Positions 1-8,500 of a stretch of 64,000 nt of DNA are shown here, piece by piece. The translations under genes were made by a program, and so were the position numbers. The stretch is from assembly GCF_040045035.1 (NCBI RefSeq), contig NZ_JBDZDS010000005.1, positions 266,963 through 330,962 on the forward strand, given 5' to 3'. Position 1 is the stretch's first letter; each line of letters begins with the position of its first letter. The notes under the pieces are model-generated. The model searched no databases and was not told the origin of the DNA. It was given only the letters and a program-made list of their open reading frames with translations. The DNA comes from Pseudaminobacter sp040045035. GTDB taxonomy: Bacteria; Pseudomonadota; Alphaproteobacteria; Rhizobiales; Rhizobiaceae.

Positions 1-42
1 CTCGGCATGCAGCACGCCGTTACGGTATTCGAAATGGTTCAC
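1..42 (-). CDS. lysA: Diaminopimelate decarboxylase, N-terminal fragment (runs off left edge)
   Basis: Only the first 14 codons are inside the window, read from a GTG start at 40-42 on the minus strand (VNHFEYRNGVLHAE). This matches the typical N-terminus of rhizobial LysA, the PLP enzyme that decarboxylates meso-diaminopimelate to lysine. The call also rests on position: it follows argH and a small lipoprotein gene on the same strand, the usual argH-lipoprotein-lysA order. It starts 16 bases after the lipoprotein stop, so co-transcription is likely. The catalytic domain is outside the window. Confidence 0.7.
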   Translation of the reverse strand, partial: MNHFEYRNGVLHAE

Positions 43-58
43 GGCAGTTTGCTTCCGG

Positions 59-274
59 TCAGATCAGGCCGTCGAGGATGAAGGGCTTGTCGACGACCGG
101 CGGCGCCGGCTCCGGCGGCAGCGGCTGGTTGGCTTTCTCGGCATCCTTGCGCGCTTGCACGGCTGCCTCGTAGGGCGAGTCGAGGCCGGTCTTGCGCCCG
201 CAGGCCGAGGCGGCGGCAACCACCGCCAGAAGCACGAGCGTGGTGAGAAGTCTGCTGCCGGTCATCCGTATCAT
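59..274 (-). CDS. lptM: Small LptM-like lipoprotein
   Basis: A 71-residue protein with a signal peptide ending in an ASAC lipobox around residue 25, followed by GRKTG and a Pro-rich tail (PLPPEPAPP). Short lipoproteins with C-G-x-K-G after the lipobox belong to the LptM/YifL family, which in E. coli assists maturation of the LptDE lipopolysaccharide translocon. Its place between argH and lysA fits the family. ATG starts at codon 1 or codon 4 (MTGSRLL) are both possible. Function in this organism is inferred from family and position. Confidence 0.75.
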   Translation of the reverse strand: MIRMTGSRLLTTLVLLAVVAAASACGRKTGLDSPYEAAVQARKDAEKANQPLPPEPAPPVVDKPFILDGLI

Positions 275-379
275 CCGTGCGAGAAAATCCGTTGCATGCT
301 TCTAGCGAAATTTTCGCGCCTTTGCACCCCGGCAAATCCACGGCCGCGCAAATGGCGGCCGTGAGAGAGGGGATAGACC

Positions 380-1780
380 TCAGGCCTTGGCGATCCGTTT
401 CTTCCAGTAGCGGATCTGGCGGCGCACCTCGGCCGGCGCCGTGCCCCCGAAGGAGGTGCGGCTCTTCACCGAATTCTGCACCGACAGGACCGAGAAGATG
501 TCGGCCGTGATGCCGGAATGGATCGACTGCAGGTCTTCCAGCGAAAGCTTCTCCAGCCCGACCTTCTTGCTCTCGGCGAGCGCGACGGCGCGGCCGGTGA
601 CGTGGTGCGCCTCGCGGAAGGGCAGGCCCAGCGTGCGAACCAGCCAGTCGGCCAGGTCGGTCGCGGTGGAATAGCCCGAGCCAGCGGCCTTTTTCATCGC
701 AGCGTCGTTGATGGTCATGTCGCCGACCATGCCGGTCATGGCCGCCAGCATCAAGTCGAGGGTCTCGGCGGCGTCGAACACCGCTTCCTTGTCTTCCTGC
801 ATGTCCTTGGAATAGGCGAGCGGCAGGCCCTTCATGACGGTCAGCAGGCCGATCAGATGGCCGTTGACGCGGCCAGTCTTGGCCCGCACCAGCTCGGCGG
901 CGTCGGGGTTCTTCTTCTGCGGCATGATCGAGGAGCCGGTCGAGAAGCTGTCGGACAGCCGCACGAAGCCGAACTGCGGCGTCGACCAGATCACGATCTC
1001 CTCGGCCAGGCGCGACAGATGCGTGGCGCAGATGGCGGCAATCGACAGAAACTCCAGCGCAAAATCGCGGTCGGAAACGCTGTCCAGCGAATTGCGGGTC
1101 GGCTCGCGGAAGCCGAGCGCCTTGGCGGTGCGGAAGCGGTCGATGGGGAAGCCGGTGCCGGCGAGCGCTGCCGCGCCCAGCGGGCTTTCGTCCATGCGCT
1201 CGATGGCGTCGCGCACGCGCGACAGGTCGCGGCTGAACATCTCGACATAGGCCATGCAGTGGTGGCCGAAGGTCACCGGCTGCGCCGTCTGCATGTGGGT
1301 GAAGCCGGGCATGACGGTGGCGGCATGTTCCTCGGCGCGGGTCAAAAAGACCTCGATCAGGCCCTTCAGCGCGGCGGCGACGCGGTAGAACTCGTCCTTT
1401 ACCCAGAGGCGGAAATCGACCGCCACCTGGTCGTTGCGCGAGCGGGCGGTGTGCAGGCGGCCGGCGGCCGAGCCGATCAGTTCGGCAAGCCGGGCCTCGA
1501 CATTCATGTGGATGTCTTCCAGCCGGGTCGAGAACTCGAACTTGCCTTCCTCGATCTCTTTCAAAATCGTGTTCAGGCCGTGAGCTATTTTTTCTTGATC
1601 TTGCTCCTCGATGATGCCTGTCTCGGCAAGCATCTCGGAATGGGCGATCGAGCCACGGATATCCTGCGCGTAAAGCTTCTTGTCGAAGTCGATCGAGGCG
1701 TTGATCGCCTCCATGATCGCGGCCGGACCCGAGGCAAATCGTCCGCCCCACATCGCGTTGCTGGCCTTCTTGTCGCTCAT
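380..1780 (-). CDS. argH: Argininosuccinate lyase
   Basis: A 466-residue protein of normal length for ArgH, which splits argininosuccinate into arginine and fumarate in the last step of arginine synthesis. The fumarase/aspartase superfamily signature GSSIMPQKKNPD is present near residues 280-290, and the N-terminal MWGGRF and TARSRNDQ motifs are intact. The cytosolic enzyme is a homotetramer. It is the first gene of a minus-strand group with the LptM-like gene and lysA. Its start lies only 30 bases from the divergent tlpA start, so the two promoters must overlap or lie within the opposite gene. Confidence 0.96.
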   Translation of the reverse strand: MSDKKASNAMWGGRFASGPAAIMEAINASIDFDKKLYAQDIRGSIAHSEMLAETGIIEEQDQEKIAHGLNTILKEIEEGKFEFSTRLEDIHMNVEARLAELIGSAAGRLHTARSRNDQVAVDFRLWVKDEFYRVAAALKGLIEVFLTRAEEHAATVMPGFTHMQTAQPVTFGHHCMAYVEMFSRDLSRVRDAIERMDESPLGAAALAGTGFPIDRFRTAKALGFREPTRNSLDSVSDRDFALEFLSIAAICATHLSRLAEEIVIWSTPQFGFVRLSDSFSTGSSIMPQKKNPDAAELVRAKTGRVNGHLIGLLTVMKGLPLAYSKDMQEDKEAVFDAAETLDLMLAAMTGMVGDMTINDAAMKKAAGSGYSTATDLADWLVRTLGLPFREAHHVTGRAVALAESKKVGLEKLSLEDLQSIHSGITADIFSVLSVQNSVKSRTSFGGTAPAEVRRQIRYWKKRIAKA

Positions 1781-1810
1781 CGTGGTAACCGGGCTCCGGA
1801 GATAAAGTGA

Positions 1811-2518
1811 ATGGCTGACGGAAAGAAACTCATACCCACCACGCGTCTACTGGTCATGGCGGCTCTGGCCGGCGCGGTCGCCGGCGCGATCGCGGTATAT
1901 GTCAGCAACACCCTGTCTGGCAACAACGCGCCCGTCGTGGCCCAGCAAGTGGCGGCTAAAGCGCCCGTCGCTGGCGCAAACAGCGCCGACAATGCCGCCT
2001 GTGCGGCCAAGACCGACAAGGCCAGGGCTACGGCCGATGCCGCTGCCGGCGAGGTTGCGGCGATGTTGCCGGCCGATCCGCCGCAGTCGCTCAAGAGCCT
2101 GGCCTTCACCGCGCCCGACGGCAAGCCGATGACGCTCGCCGACCATGCCGGCAAGACGCTCCTGGTCAATCTGTGGGCGACGTGGTGCGCGCCCTGCCGC
2201 GCCGAGATGCCGGCGCTGAACGCGCTGCAGAAGGAGCAGGGCAGCGACAAGTTCGAGGTCGTCGCCGTCAATGTCGACACCGGCGACAACGAGAAGCCGA
2301 AAAAGTTCCTCACCGAGGTCGGGGTCGACAAGCTCGCGCTCTACCGCGACAGCACAATGGGCCTCTTCAACGAGCTGAAGACGCGCGGCCTGGCGCTCGG
2401 CCTGCCGGTGACGCTGCTGGTCGACGGCGACGGTTGCCTGCTCGCCCACATGAACGGGCCGGCCGAATGGGCAAGCGCCGACGCCAAGCGCCTGGTCGAC
2501 GCGGCCATCGGCAAATAA
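1811..2518 (+). CDS. tlpA: TlpA-family membrane-anchored thiol:disulfide reductase
   Basis: A 235-residue protein with one N-terminal membrane segment (about residues 14-33), an Ala-rich linker and a thioredoxin-like domain from about residue 90. The active site reads WATWCAPCRAEMP with the CxxC near residues 125-128. TlpA proteins keep periplasmic cysteines reduced, classically for CuA and cytochrome oxidase assembly in Bradyrhizobium. A GGAG ribosome site precedes the ATG. It is divergent from argH, an arrangement common in Rhizobiales. An extra Cys pair outside the active site (CAAK in the linker, DGDGCLL near the C-terminus) is also visible. Confidence 0.9.
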   Translation: MADGKKLIPTTRLLVMAALAGAVAGAIAVYVSNTLSGNNAPVVAQQVAAKAPVAGANSADNAACAAKTDKARATADAAAGEVAAMLPADPPQSLKSLAFTAPDGKPMTLADHAGKTLLVNLWATWCAPCRAEMPALNALQKEQGSDKFEVVAVNVDTGDNEKPKKFLTEVGVDKLALYRDSTMGLFNELKTRGLALGLPVTLLVDGDGCLLAHMNGPAEWASADAKRLVDAAIGK

Positions 2519-2624
2519 TCGCGCAGACGCTTCGCGCGCCTTCCCGGCGCTTCTTGTGCACCGGCCTTGAGAGGCGCACAATCCCAGTTGGGGGACGGTC
2601 ATCACCCAACCGGGAGGAACTGTT

Positions 2625-4067
2625 ATGACCGACCTGAACCTCACGACACTCGCAGCAGGCAAGACCGTCATCAGCGCGGAAACCATCGAGGCGTTTCCCG
2701 CCGGGCTGCGCGGAAGCCTGCTTCGCGAAGACGACGCCGCCTATGAGGAGGCGCGCGCGATCTGGAACGCCATGATCGAGCGCAAGCCTGGGCTGATCGT
2801 GCGCTGTGCCGGAGCGTCGGACGTTATCAACGCGGTGCGTTTTGCGCGCGACAACCGGCTGCTCGTCGCCGTGCGCGGGGGCGGGCACAACATAGCCGGC
2901 AGCGCGCTTTGCGAAGGCGGCTTGATGATCGACCTGTCGCTGATGAAGTCTGTCCGCGTCGACCCGGCGACCCAACGGGCATGGGTCGAACCGGGAGCCA
3001 CGCTTGCCGACGTCGACAAGGAAACGCAGGCCTTTGGCCTGGCGGTGCCGACGGGCATCAATTCGACCACCGGCATTGCCGGGCTCACGCTGGGCGGCGG
3101 CTTCGGCTGGCTTACGCGGAAATTCGGGCTGACGCTCGACAGTCTGCTGTCGGCGGATGTGGTCACGGCCAATGGCGAACTGTTGCGCGCCAGCGCCACG
3201 GAAAATCCGGATCTCTTCTGGGCGCTGCGTGGCGGCGGCGGCAATTTCGGTATCGTCACGGCCTTCGAGTTCCAGCTGCATAAGGTCGGGCCCGAGGTCC
3301 TGTCCGGGCTTGTCGTGCATCCGTTCGCGGATGCCCGTGAGGTCCTGCGCGAGTATCGCGAGGCGTTTGCAGCCGCGCCCGAGGAGTTCACCACCTGGGT
3401 GGTAATGCGCAAGGCGCCGCCGCTGCCGTTCCTGCCGGTCGAGTGGCACGGCAAGGAGGTCGTGGTTCTGGCCATGTGCTATTGCGGGCCCATCGAAAAG
3501 GGCGAGGAAGCTGCGGCAAGGATGCGGGCGATCGGAAACCCGATCGCCGATGTCGTCAGCCCGCATTCCTTCGTCGCCTGGCAACAGGCCTTCGATCCGC
3601 TGCTGGCGCCGGGCGCGCGCAACTACTGGAAGAGCCATGACTTCGCCGAGGTGTCGGACGCGGCGATCGATCTGCTGATCGGAGCGGTGCGCGAACTGCC
3701 CGGACCCGAATGCGAGATATTCATCGGCTATGTCGGCGGCGCGGCCAGCCGGGTTCCTGCCGAAGCAACGGCCTTCCCGCAGCGCCTGCCGCATTTCGTC
3801 ATGAACGTTCATGCCCGCTGGCGCGATCCGGCAATGGACAAGGCCTGCATCGACTGGGCAAGGCGCCTCTACGAAGACGCCAAGCCGCTCGCCATCGGCA
3901 CGGCCTACATCAATTTCATGCCGGAAGACGAGGTGGACCGGGTTGAGGCGGCCTATGGCGCCAACTATCGGCGGCTTGCCGAGATCAAGCAGCGCTACGA
4001 TCCGCTCAACATGTTCCGGATGAACCAGAATGTGCAGCCGAAGAAAGGGCTGCGCGCGGCGGAATAG
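2625..4067 (+). CDS. FAD-linked oxidase with berberine-bridge (BBE) C-terminus
   Basis: A 480-residue protein with a PCMH-type FAD-binding N-terminal half and a BBE-like tail (YGANYRRLAEIKQRYDP...NMFRMNQN). The flavinylation His is in RGGGHNIAG near residue 87. The second, Cys-linked site of bicovalent enzymes is absent (NSTTGIAGL where a Cys motif would sit), so single covalent FAD is expected. Members oxidise alcohols, sugars or alkaloid-like substrates; the substrate here cannot be told. There is no signal peptide. A strong site (GGGAGGAAC) precedes the ATG. It stands alone between tlpA and a convergent hbd. Confidence 0.88.
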   Translation: MTDLNLTTLAAGKTVISAETIEAFPAGLRGSLLREDDAAYEEARAIWNAMIERKPGLIVRCAGASDVINAVRFARDNRLLVAVRGGGHNIAGSALCEGGLMIDLSLMKSVRVDPATQRAWVEPGATLADVDKETQAFGLAVPTGINSTTGIAGLTLGGGFGWLTRKFGLTLDSLLSADVVTANGELLRASATENPDLFWALRGGGGNFGIVTAFEFQLHKVGPEVLSGLVVHPFADAREVLREYREAFAAAPEEFTTWVVMRKAPPLPFLPVEWHGKEVVVLAMCYCGPIEKGEEAAARMRAIGNPIADVVSPHSFVAWQQAFDPLLAPGARNYWKSHDFAEVSDAAIDLLIGAVRELPGPECEIFIGYVGGAASRVPAEATAFPQRLPHFVMNVHARWRDPAMDKACIDWARRLYEDAKPLAIGTAYINFMPEDEVDRVEAAYGANYRRLAEIKQRYDPLNMFRMNQNVQPKKGLRAAE

Positions 4068-4116
4068 GGCGCGCGGCGCTCGCCGCGTTCCATGGCGTCT
4101 TCAATGTGAATTGGAA

Positions 4117-4140
4117 GCGGCCTGCTTCATAGCGGGCCGC
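4117..4140. terminator. Stem-loop between convergent genes
   Basis: GCGGCCTGCT and AGCGGGCCGC pair around a TCAT loop (10 bp with one G-U). It lies 49 bases past the oxidase stop and 16 bases before the convergent hbd stop, the place expected for a bidirectional terminator. The following T-run is weak (ATTTCC). Confidence 0.5.
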
Positions 4141-4155
4141 ATTTCCGCGCCGGGA

Positions 4156-5037
4156 TCAGCGCGTCGGCACCGGGTGTTCGCCGCGATAGTCGTAGAAGCC
4201 GCGGCCGGTCTTGCGGCCGAGCCAGCCGGCTTCGACATATTTCACCAGCAGCGGGCAGGGACGGTATTTCGAATCCGACAGGCCTTCGTGCAGCACCTGC
4301 ATGATCGACAGGCACGTGTCGAGGCCGATGAAGTCGGCCAGCTGGAGCGGGCCCATCGGATGGTTGGCGCCGAGCCGCATCGCGGTGTCGATCGCCTCGA
4401 CGGTGCCGACGCCCTCGTAAAGCGTGTAGATCGCCTCGTTGATCATCGGCAACAGGATGCGGTTGACGATGAAGGCCGGGAAGTCTTCCGAAACGGTGGT
4501 GGTCTTGTCGAGCTTGTGGACGAATTCCTTGGCCGCCTCGAAGGTCTTGTCCTCGGTGGCGATGCCACGCACCAGCTCGACCAGCTTCATCACCGGCACC
4601 GGGTTCATGAAGTGGATGCCGATGAAGCGCTCCGGCCGGTCGGTCTGGGCGGCCAGTCGCGTGATCGAGATGGACGAGGTGTTGGTGGCAAGGATCGCCT
4701 CGGGATTGAGCAGCGGGCAGAGCTGGGCGTAGATCTTGCGCTTGATCGTCTCATCTTCGGTGGCCGCCTCGATGACGAGGTCGGCGCCGGCGAGATCGGC
4801 CATGTTGTGGGCGGCCGAGATGCGTCCCAGGGCTGCCTTGCGATCCTCTTCGGCGAGCTTTCCGCCTGCGACCTGACGGGCCATGTTGCCGCTGACGGTG
4901 GCGATGCCCTTCTCGATCCGATCGCTGGAGATATCGTATACCAATACATTGTAGCCCGCGAGCGCCGCGACATGGGCGATGCCGCCCCCCATCTGACCTG
5001 CGCCGATGATGCCGATCGTCTCGATGGTATTGCTCAT
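4156..5037 (-). CDS. hbd: 3-hydroxybutyryl-CoA / 3-hydroxyacyl-CoA dehydrogenase
   Basis: A 293-residue NAD-dependent dehydrogenase. The Rossmann motif GAGQMGGG lies at residues 12-19, the catalytic His in FIGIHFMNPVPVMKLVE, and the C-terminal domain has the family pattern NHPMGPLQLADFIGLD. It interconverts acetoacetyl-CoA and 3-hydroxybutyryl-CoA, relevant to beta-oxidation and polyhydroxybutyrate turnover. The ATG at 5037 (MSNTIETIG) is preferred over an upstream TTG that would add six residues. It follows etfB-etfA on the same strand, but a strong hairpin lies between, so it may have separate or attenuated transcription. Confidence 0.93.
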   Translation of the reverse strand: MSNTIETIGIIGAGQMGGGIAHVAALAGYNVLVYDISSDRIEKGIATVSGNMARQVAGGKLAEEDRKAALGRISAAHNMADLAGADLVIEAATEDETIKRKIYAQLCPLLNPEAILATNTSSISITRLAAQTDRPERFIGIHFMNPVPVMKLVELVRGIATEDKTFEAAKEFVHKLDKTTTVSEDFPAFIVNRILLPMINEAIYTLYEGVGTVEAIDTAMRLGANHPMGPLQLADFIGLDTCLSIMQVLHEGLSDSKYRPCPLLVKYVEAGWLGRKTGRGFYDYRGEHPVPTR

Positions 5038-5094
5038 TACACTGATCCCGTCCAAAGGCCTTGCCGGCCACTTATTGTGCAGTGCAAACTAAAT

Positions 5095-5122
5095 GGCCGG
5101 GGTAGTTTCGTCTACCCCGGCC
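5095..5122 (-). terminator. Strong hairpin between etfA and hbd
   Basis: A perfect 11-bp stem, GGCCGGGGTAG and CTACCCCGGCC, around a 6-base loop. Read on the minus strand it is followed by ATTTAGTTTG. It lies 31 bases after the etfA stop and could end or reduce read-through from etfBA into hbd. Confidence 0.65.
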
Positions 5123-5153
5123 ACGGTAATTTAATACGCTTGAGGTTAAAGCG

Positions 5154-6083
5154 TCAAAGCGCCTTTTCGAGTTCCGGCAGGATGGTGAAGAGGTCGCCCA
5201 CGAGGCCGTAATCGGCCACCTGGAAGATCGGCGCTTCCTCATCTTTATTGATGGCGACGATGACCTTGGAGTCTTTCATGCCGGCGAGGTGCTGGATCGC
5301 ACCCGAGATACCGACGGCGATGTAGAGCTCGGGGGCCACCACCTTGCCGGTCTGGCCGACCTGCCAGTCGTTCGGCGCATAGCCGGCATCGACCGCAGCG
5401 CGCGAGGCGCCGACGGCGGCACCCAGCTTGTCGGCGACCGGGAGGATGACCTCCTGGAACTTCTCCGAGGAACCGAGCGCACGGCCGCCGGAGATGATGA
5501 TGCGAGCCGACGTCAGCTCCGGACGGTCGCTTGCCGACAGCTTGTTCTCGATGAAGGTCGACAGGCCGGGGTTGGCCGCGGCCGAAGCCGTCTCGACCGT
5601 CGCCGAGCCGCCCTCGGGGGCTGCCTGGAAGCCGGCGGTGCGCACGGTGATGACCTTCTTGGCCTCCGGCGACTGCACGGTCTGGATGGCGTTGCCGGCA
5701 TAGATCGGGCGCTTGAAGGTGTCGGACGACACGACCTCGATGATTTCCGAGATCTGTGCGACGTCGAGCAGCGCGGCGATGCGCGGCGCGACGTTCTTGC
5801 CCGAGGCGGTGGCCGGCGCCAGGATCGTGTCGTAGTTGCCGGCCAGCGCCACCACGGTGGCGGCCAGCGGCTCGGCCAGGCGCTGTTCGAGCTCGTCGGC
5901 CTCGACCAGAACCACTTTGCGCACGCCCTTCAGCTTGGCGGCGGCGTCGGCTGCGCCCTTGGCGCCCTTGCCGGCGATCAGCACGTCGACGTCCGCGCCG
6001 ATCTTCAGCGCGGCCGAGAGGGCCTTTGCCGTCTGGTCGGACAGCGAGGCGTTGTCGTGTTCGGCGATGAGGAGAATTGCCAT
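5154..6083 (-). CDS. etfA: Electron transfer flavoprotein subunit alpha
   Basis: A 309-residue ETF alpha subunit. The C-terminal FAD domain carries the family signature region (ALGSSEKFQEV ... GQTGKVVAPELYIAVGISGAIQHLAGM ... INKDEEAPIFQVADYGLVGD). With EtfB it shuttles electrons from acyl-CoA dehydrogenases to ETF-ubiquinone oxidoreductase. The start at 6083 (MAILLIAEHDN) has an AAGGAAAGGG ribosome site; longer readings lack support. It begins 25 bases after etfB, so they form an operon. Confidence 0.96.
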   Translation of the reverse strand: MAILLIAEHDNASLSDQTAKALSAALKIGADVDVLIAGKGAKGAADAAAKLKGVRKVVLVEADELEQRLAEPLAATVVALAGNYDTILAPATASGKNVAPRIAALLDVAQISEIIEVVSSDTFKRPIYAGNAIQTVQSPEAKKVITVRTAGFQAAPEGGSATVETASAAANPGLSTFIENKLSASDRPELTSARIIISGGRALGSSEKFQEVILPVADKLGAAVGASRAAVDAGYAPNDWQVGQTGKVVAPELYIAVGISGAIQHLAGMKDSKVIVAINKDEEAPIFQVADYGLVGDLFTILPELEKAL

Positions 6084-6108
6084 TGTCTGTTCCCTTTCCT
6101 TCCGAACC

Positions 6109-6858
6109 TTAGAGCACGCCGGCTTCGTTGCGCAGCTTGTCGACCAGCTCGGCAACCGAGCTCACCTTGACGCCCGCCTTGCGGCCGCTCGGCTCCTCGG
6201 TCTTCAGCACCTTGAGGCGCGGCGTCACGTCGGCGCCGAAATCGGCCGGCGTCTTCTCGTCCAGCGGTTTCTTCTTGGCCTTCATGATGTTGGGCAGCGA
6301 GGCGTAGCGCGGCTGGTTGAGGCGCAGGTCCGTCGTCACGATGGTCGGCATCTTCAGCTCGACCGTCTGCAGGCCGCCGTCGACCTCGCGGGTGACCTTG
6401 GCCTTGTCGCCGTCGATCTCGATCTTGGAGGCGAAGGTGCCCTGGCTCCAGCCGAGCAGCGCCGACAGCATCTGGCCGGTCTGGTTGGCGTCGTCGTCGA
6501 TCGCCTGCTTGCCGAGGATGACCAGGCCCGGCTTCTCGGCCTCGACCACGCCCTTCAGCACCTTGGCCACGCCCAGCGGCTCGGTGTCGCCGTCGGTCTT
6601 GACCAGGATGGCGCGGTCCGCGCCCATGGCCAGCGCCGTGCGCAGCGTTTCCTGCGCCTGCGCCGGGCCGATCGACACAACGACGATCTCCTCGGCCTTG
6701 CCGGCTTCTTTCAGGCGAATCGCTTCCTCGACCGCGATTTCGTCGAACGGGTTCATCGACATCTTGACATTGGCGAGCTCGACGCCCGAGCCATCCGACT
6801 TCACGCGGATCTTCACGTTGTAGTCGACAACCCGCTTGACCGGGACGAGAACTTTCAT
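6109..6858 (-). CDS. etfB: Electron transfer flavoprotein subunit beta
   Basis: A 249-residue ETF beta subunit with the typical N-terminus MKVLVPVKRVVDYNVKIRV, the signature VSIGPAQAQETLRTALAMGADRAI and the AMP-site region ILGKQAIDDDANQTGQ. It forms the heterodimer with EtfA. The ATG at 6858 fits family length; the open frame extends upstream but the extension is not ETF-like. It is the first gene of the etfB-etfA(-hbd) unit, and a long inverted repeat lies about 60 bases upstream. Confidence 0.96.
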   Translation of the reverse strand: MKVLVPVKRVVDYNVKIRVKSDGSGVELANVKMSMNPFDEIAVEEAIRLKEAGKAEEIVVVSIGPAQAQETLRTALAMGADRAILVKTDGDTEPLGVAKVLKGVVEAEKPGLVILGKQAIDDDANQTGQMLSALLGWSQGTFASKIEIDGDKAKVTREVDGGLQTVELKMPTIVTTDLRLNQPRYASLPNIMKAKKKPLDEKTPADFGADVTPRLKVLKTEEPSGRKAGVKVSSVAELVDKLRNEAGVL

Positions 6859-6918
6859 GTGTTTCTCACCTCTCTGATGATACTTTGGAGCGCTCACTAT
6901 CAGAGCGAGGCTCCTCCC

Positions 6919-6959
6919 ATTTGCCGATTGACGACATATTAGTCGAAAAATCGGCAAAT
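6919..6959. promoter_or_regulatory. Long inverted repeat upstream of etfB (candidate operator)
   Basis: ATTTGCCGAT and ATCGGCAAAT form perfect 10-bp arms separated by 21 bases, giving 31 bases centre to centre, about three helical turns. A smaller CGAC/GTCG pair sits inside. It lies 61-101 bases upstream of the etfB start and is AT-richer than its surroundings. A repressor or activator dimer pair is a reasonable guess; the protein is not identifiable. Confidence 0.45.
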
Positions 6960-7101
6960 TCCGATGTGCACTTCCGCTGGCAACCTAGGCGCCCGCAAGC
7001 GGCCGGACCCTAGTTAGCGGCGAAATGCGCGTCAATATCCGAACCGTGCCAAATCGATTGAACGTGGCGTGATCGCACCCGTTTCGATAGGTCCAAACTC
7101 C

Positions 7102-7872
7102 CTAGGGGTGGCCCCAGGGCCACGGGCCTTCACCCTTCGGCGGCGACTTCGGCTCGTGCCGGGCAGTCTCGACCGCCGGAGCTTCCGCGTCATCCTGGTC
7201 GAACAGCGGCACGTCGCGGCTGCGCAAAAACACCACCAGCACGGCGCCGGCGACGATGCCGCCAGCGTGGCAGGCCCAGGAGATCTGGTCCTCGCTGCCC
7301 AGCATGAGCATGGAGAGCTGGAAAAGGATCCACAGGCCGAGCGTGATATAGGCCGGGATATGCAGCGGAATGCGGCCGAAGGCCAGTACCCATATTTTCA
7401 CGCGCGGGTAGAGGATGAGATAGGCCGTGACGATGCCCGCGATGGCGCCGGAAGCGCCGATCAGGGGCGCCTGCGAATCCGGCGCGACTAGGCCGTGCAC
7501 CACGGCGCCCGAAATCGCGCACAGCAGGTAAAAGATCAGGTAACGGACATAGCCGAGCGCATCCTCGACATTGTCGCCGAACACCCACAGGAACAGCATG
7601 TTGCCGCCGAGGTGCCAGATGTCGTTGTGCAGGAATGCGTAGGTCACATAGGTGAGCAGGGTCGGGACCAGCGCCAGCTCGGCGGGCAGTACCGCATTGT
7701 CGAAGGCCACCGAGGGGATGTAGCCCAGGCCCAGCATTCGCGCCTGGGCGGTGTATTCGTCGGAAGACGAGGTGAGGAAATAGACGACGACGTTGACCGC
7801 GATCAGCGCGATCGTCACGTACTGGTGCTTGATGTGCCTGAGGTGATTGGAATCGTAGAGCGGAATGAACAT
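7102..7872 (-). CDS. Rhomboid-family intramembrane serine protease
   Basis: A 256-residue protein with about six or seven membrane segments. The catalytic dyad is visible: Ser in IGASGAIAG (about residue 139) and His in ACHAGGIVAG (about residue 200). The WHLGGNMLFLWVFGDN motif of the family is also present. Rhomboids cleave transmembrane helices inside the bilayer; the substrate is unknown. The C-terminal 30 residues are charged and Pro-rich, probably cytosolic. It lies 30 bases downstream of the cobalamin adenosyltransferase gene, likely in the same transcript. Confidence 0.92.
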   Translation of the reverse strand: MFIPLYDSNHLRHIKHQYVTIALIAVNVVVYFLTSSSDEYTAQARMLGLGYIPSVAFDNAVLPAELALVPTLLTYVTYAFLHNDIWHLGGNMLFLWVFGDNVEDALGYVRYLIFYLLCAISGAVVHGLVAPDSQAPLIGASGAIAGIVTAYLILYPRVKIWVLAFGRIPLHIPAYITLGLWILFQLSMLMLGSEDQISWACHAGGIVAGAVLVVFLRSRDVPLFDQDDAEAPAVETARHEPKSPPKGEGPWPWGHP

Positions 7873-7902
7873 CGGCTTGTCGTCCGCTCCCCTGGCATGC
7901 CG

Positions 7903-8481
7903 CTATCTATTCTGGCCGGGAACCCATAGCACATCGGCGTTTCCGTTGTCATTGACGACACGGGCGGCGACGAAGAGCAGATCGGAGACGCGGTTGATGT
8001 ACTTGATGCCGTCGCGGTTGACGTGCTCGGCCGGGTGCTGCGCCAGCGCCACCATCATGCGTTCGGCCCGGCGCGCCACCGTGCGGGCGAGATGCAGCGC
8101 GGCCGCGGCCGGCGATCCGCCGGGAAGAACGAAGGAACGCAGCGGCTGCAGGTTCTGATTCAACAGGTCGATGTCGGCTTCCACGCGGCTGGTCTGCGCC
8201 GCAATGATGCGCAGCGGCTCGTAGCCGAGCGGCTTGCCGGTGTCGGGCGTCGCCAGGTCGGCGCCGAGGTCGAACAGGTCGTTCTGGATGCGGGCAAGCA
8301 TGGCGTCGATCTCGTGGTTATCGGCGGTGTGCAGCCGCGCCAGCCCGATGCAGGCATTGGCCTCGTCGACCGTGCCGTAGGCCTCCACGCGCAGGTCCGA
8401 TTTCAGGCGCCGCTCGCCGGATCCCAGGCCGGTGGTGCCGTCGTCGCCGGTGCGGGTGTAGATCTTGTTGAGCTTTACCAT
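7903..8481 (-). CDS. PduO-type cob(I)alamin adenosyltransferase
   Basis: A 192-residue protein with the family N-terminus YTRTGDDGTTGLGSGERR and VEAYGTVDEANACIGLAR, and the C-terminal VARRAERMMVAL / YINRVSDLLFVAAR helices that form the ATP and corrin site. It transfers adenosyl from ATP to cob(I)alamin to make coenzyme B12. A strong GGGGGAGGAA site precedes the ATG. It overlaps no neighbour, but the HIG1-like gene (19 bases upstream) and the rhomboid gene (downstream) read the same way. Confidence 0.93.
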   Translation of the reverse strand: MVKLNKIYTRTGDDGTTGLGSGERRLKSDLRVEAYGTVDEANACIGLARLHTADNHEIDAMLARIQNDLFDLGADLATPDTGKPLGYEPLRIIAAQTSRVEADIDLLNQNLQPLRSFVLPGGSPAAAALHLARTVARRAERMMVALAQHPAEHVNRDGIKYINRVSDLLFVAARVVNDNGNADVLWVPGQNR

Positions 8482-8500
8482 TTCCTCCCCCTGAACGGCT

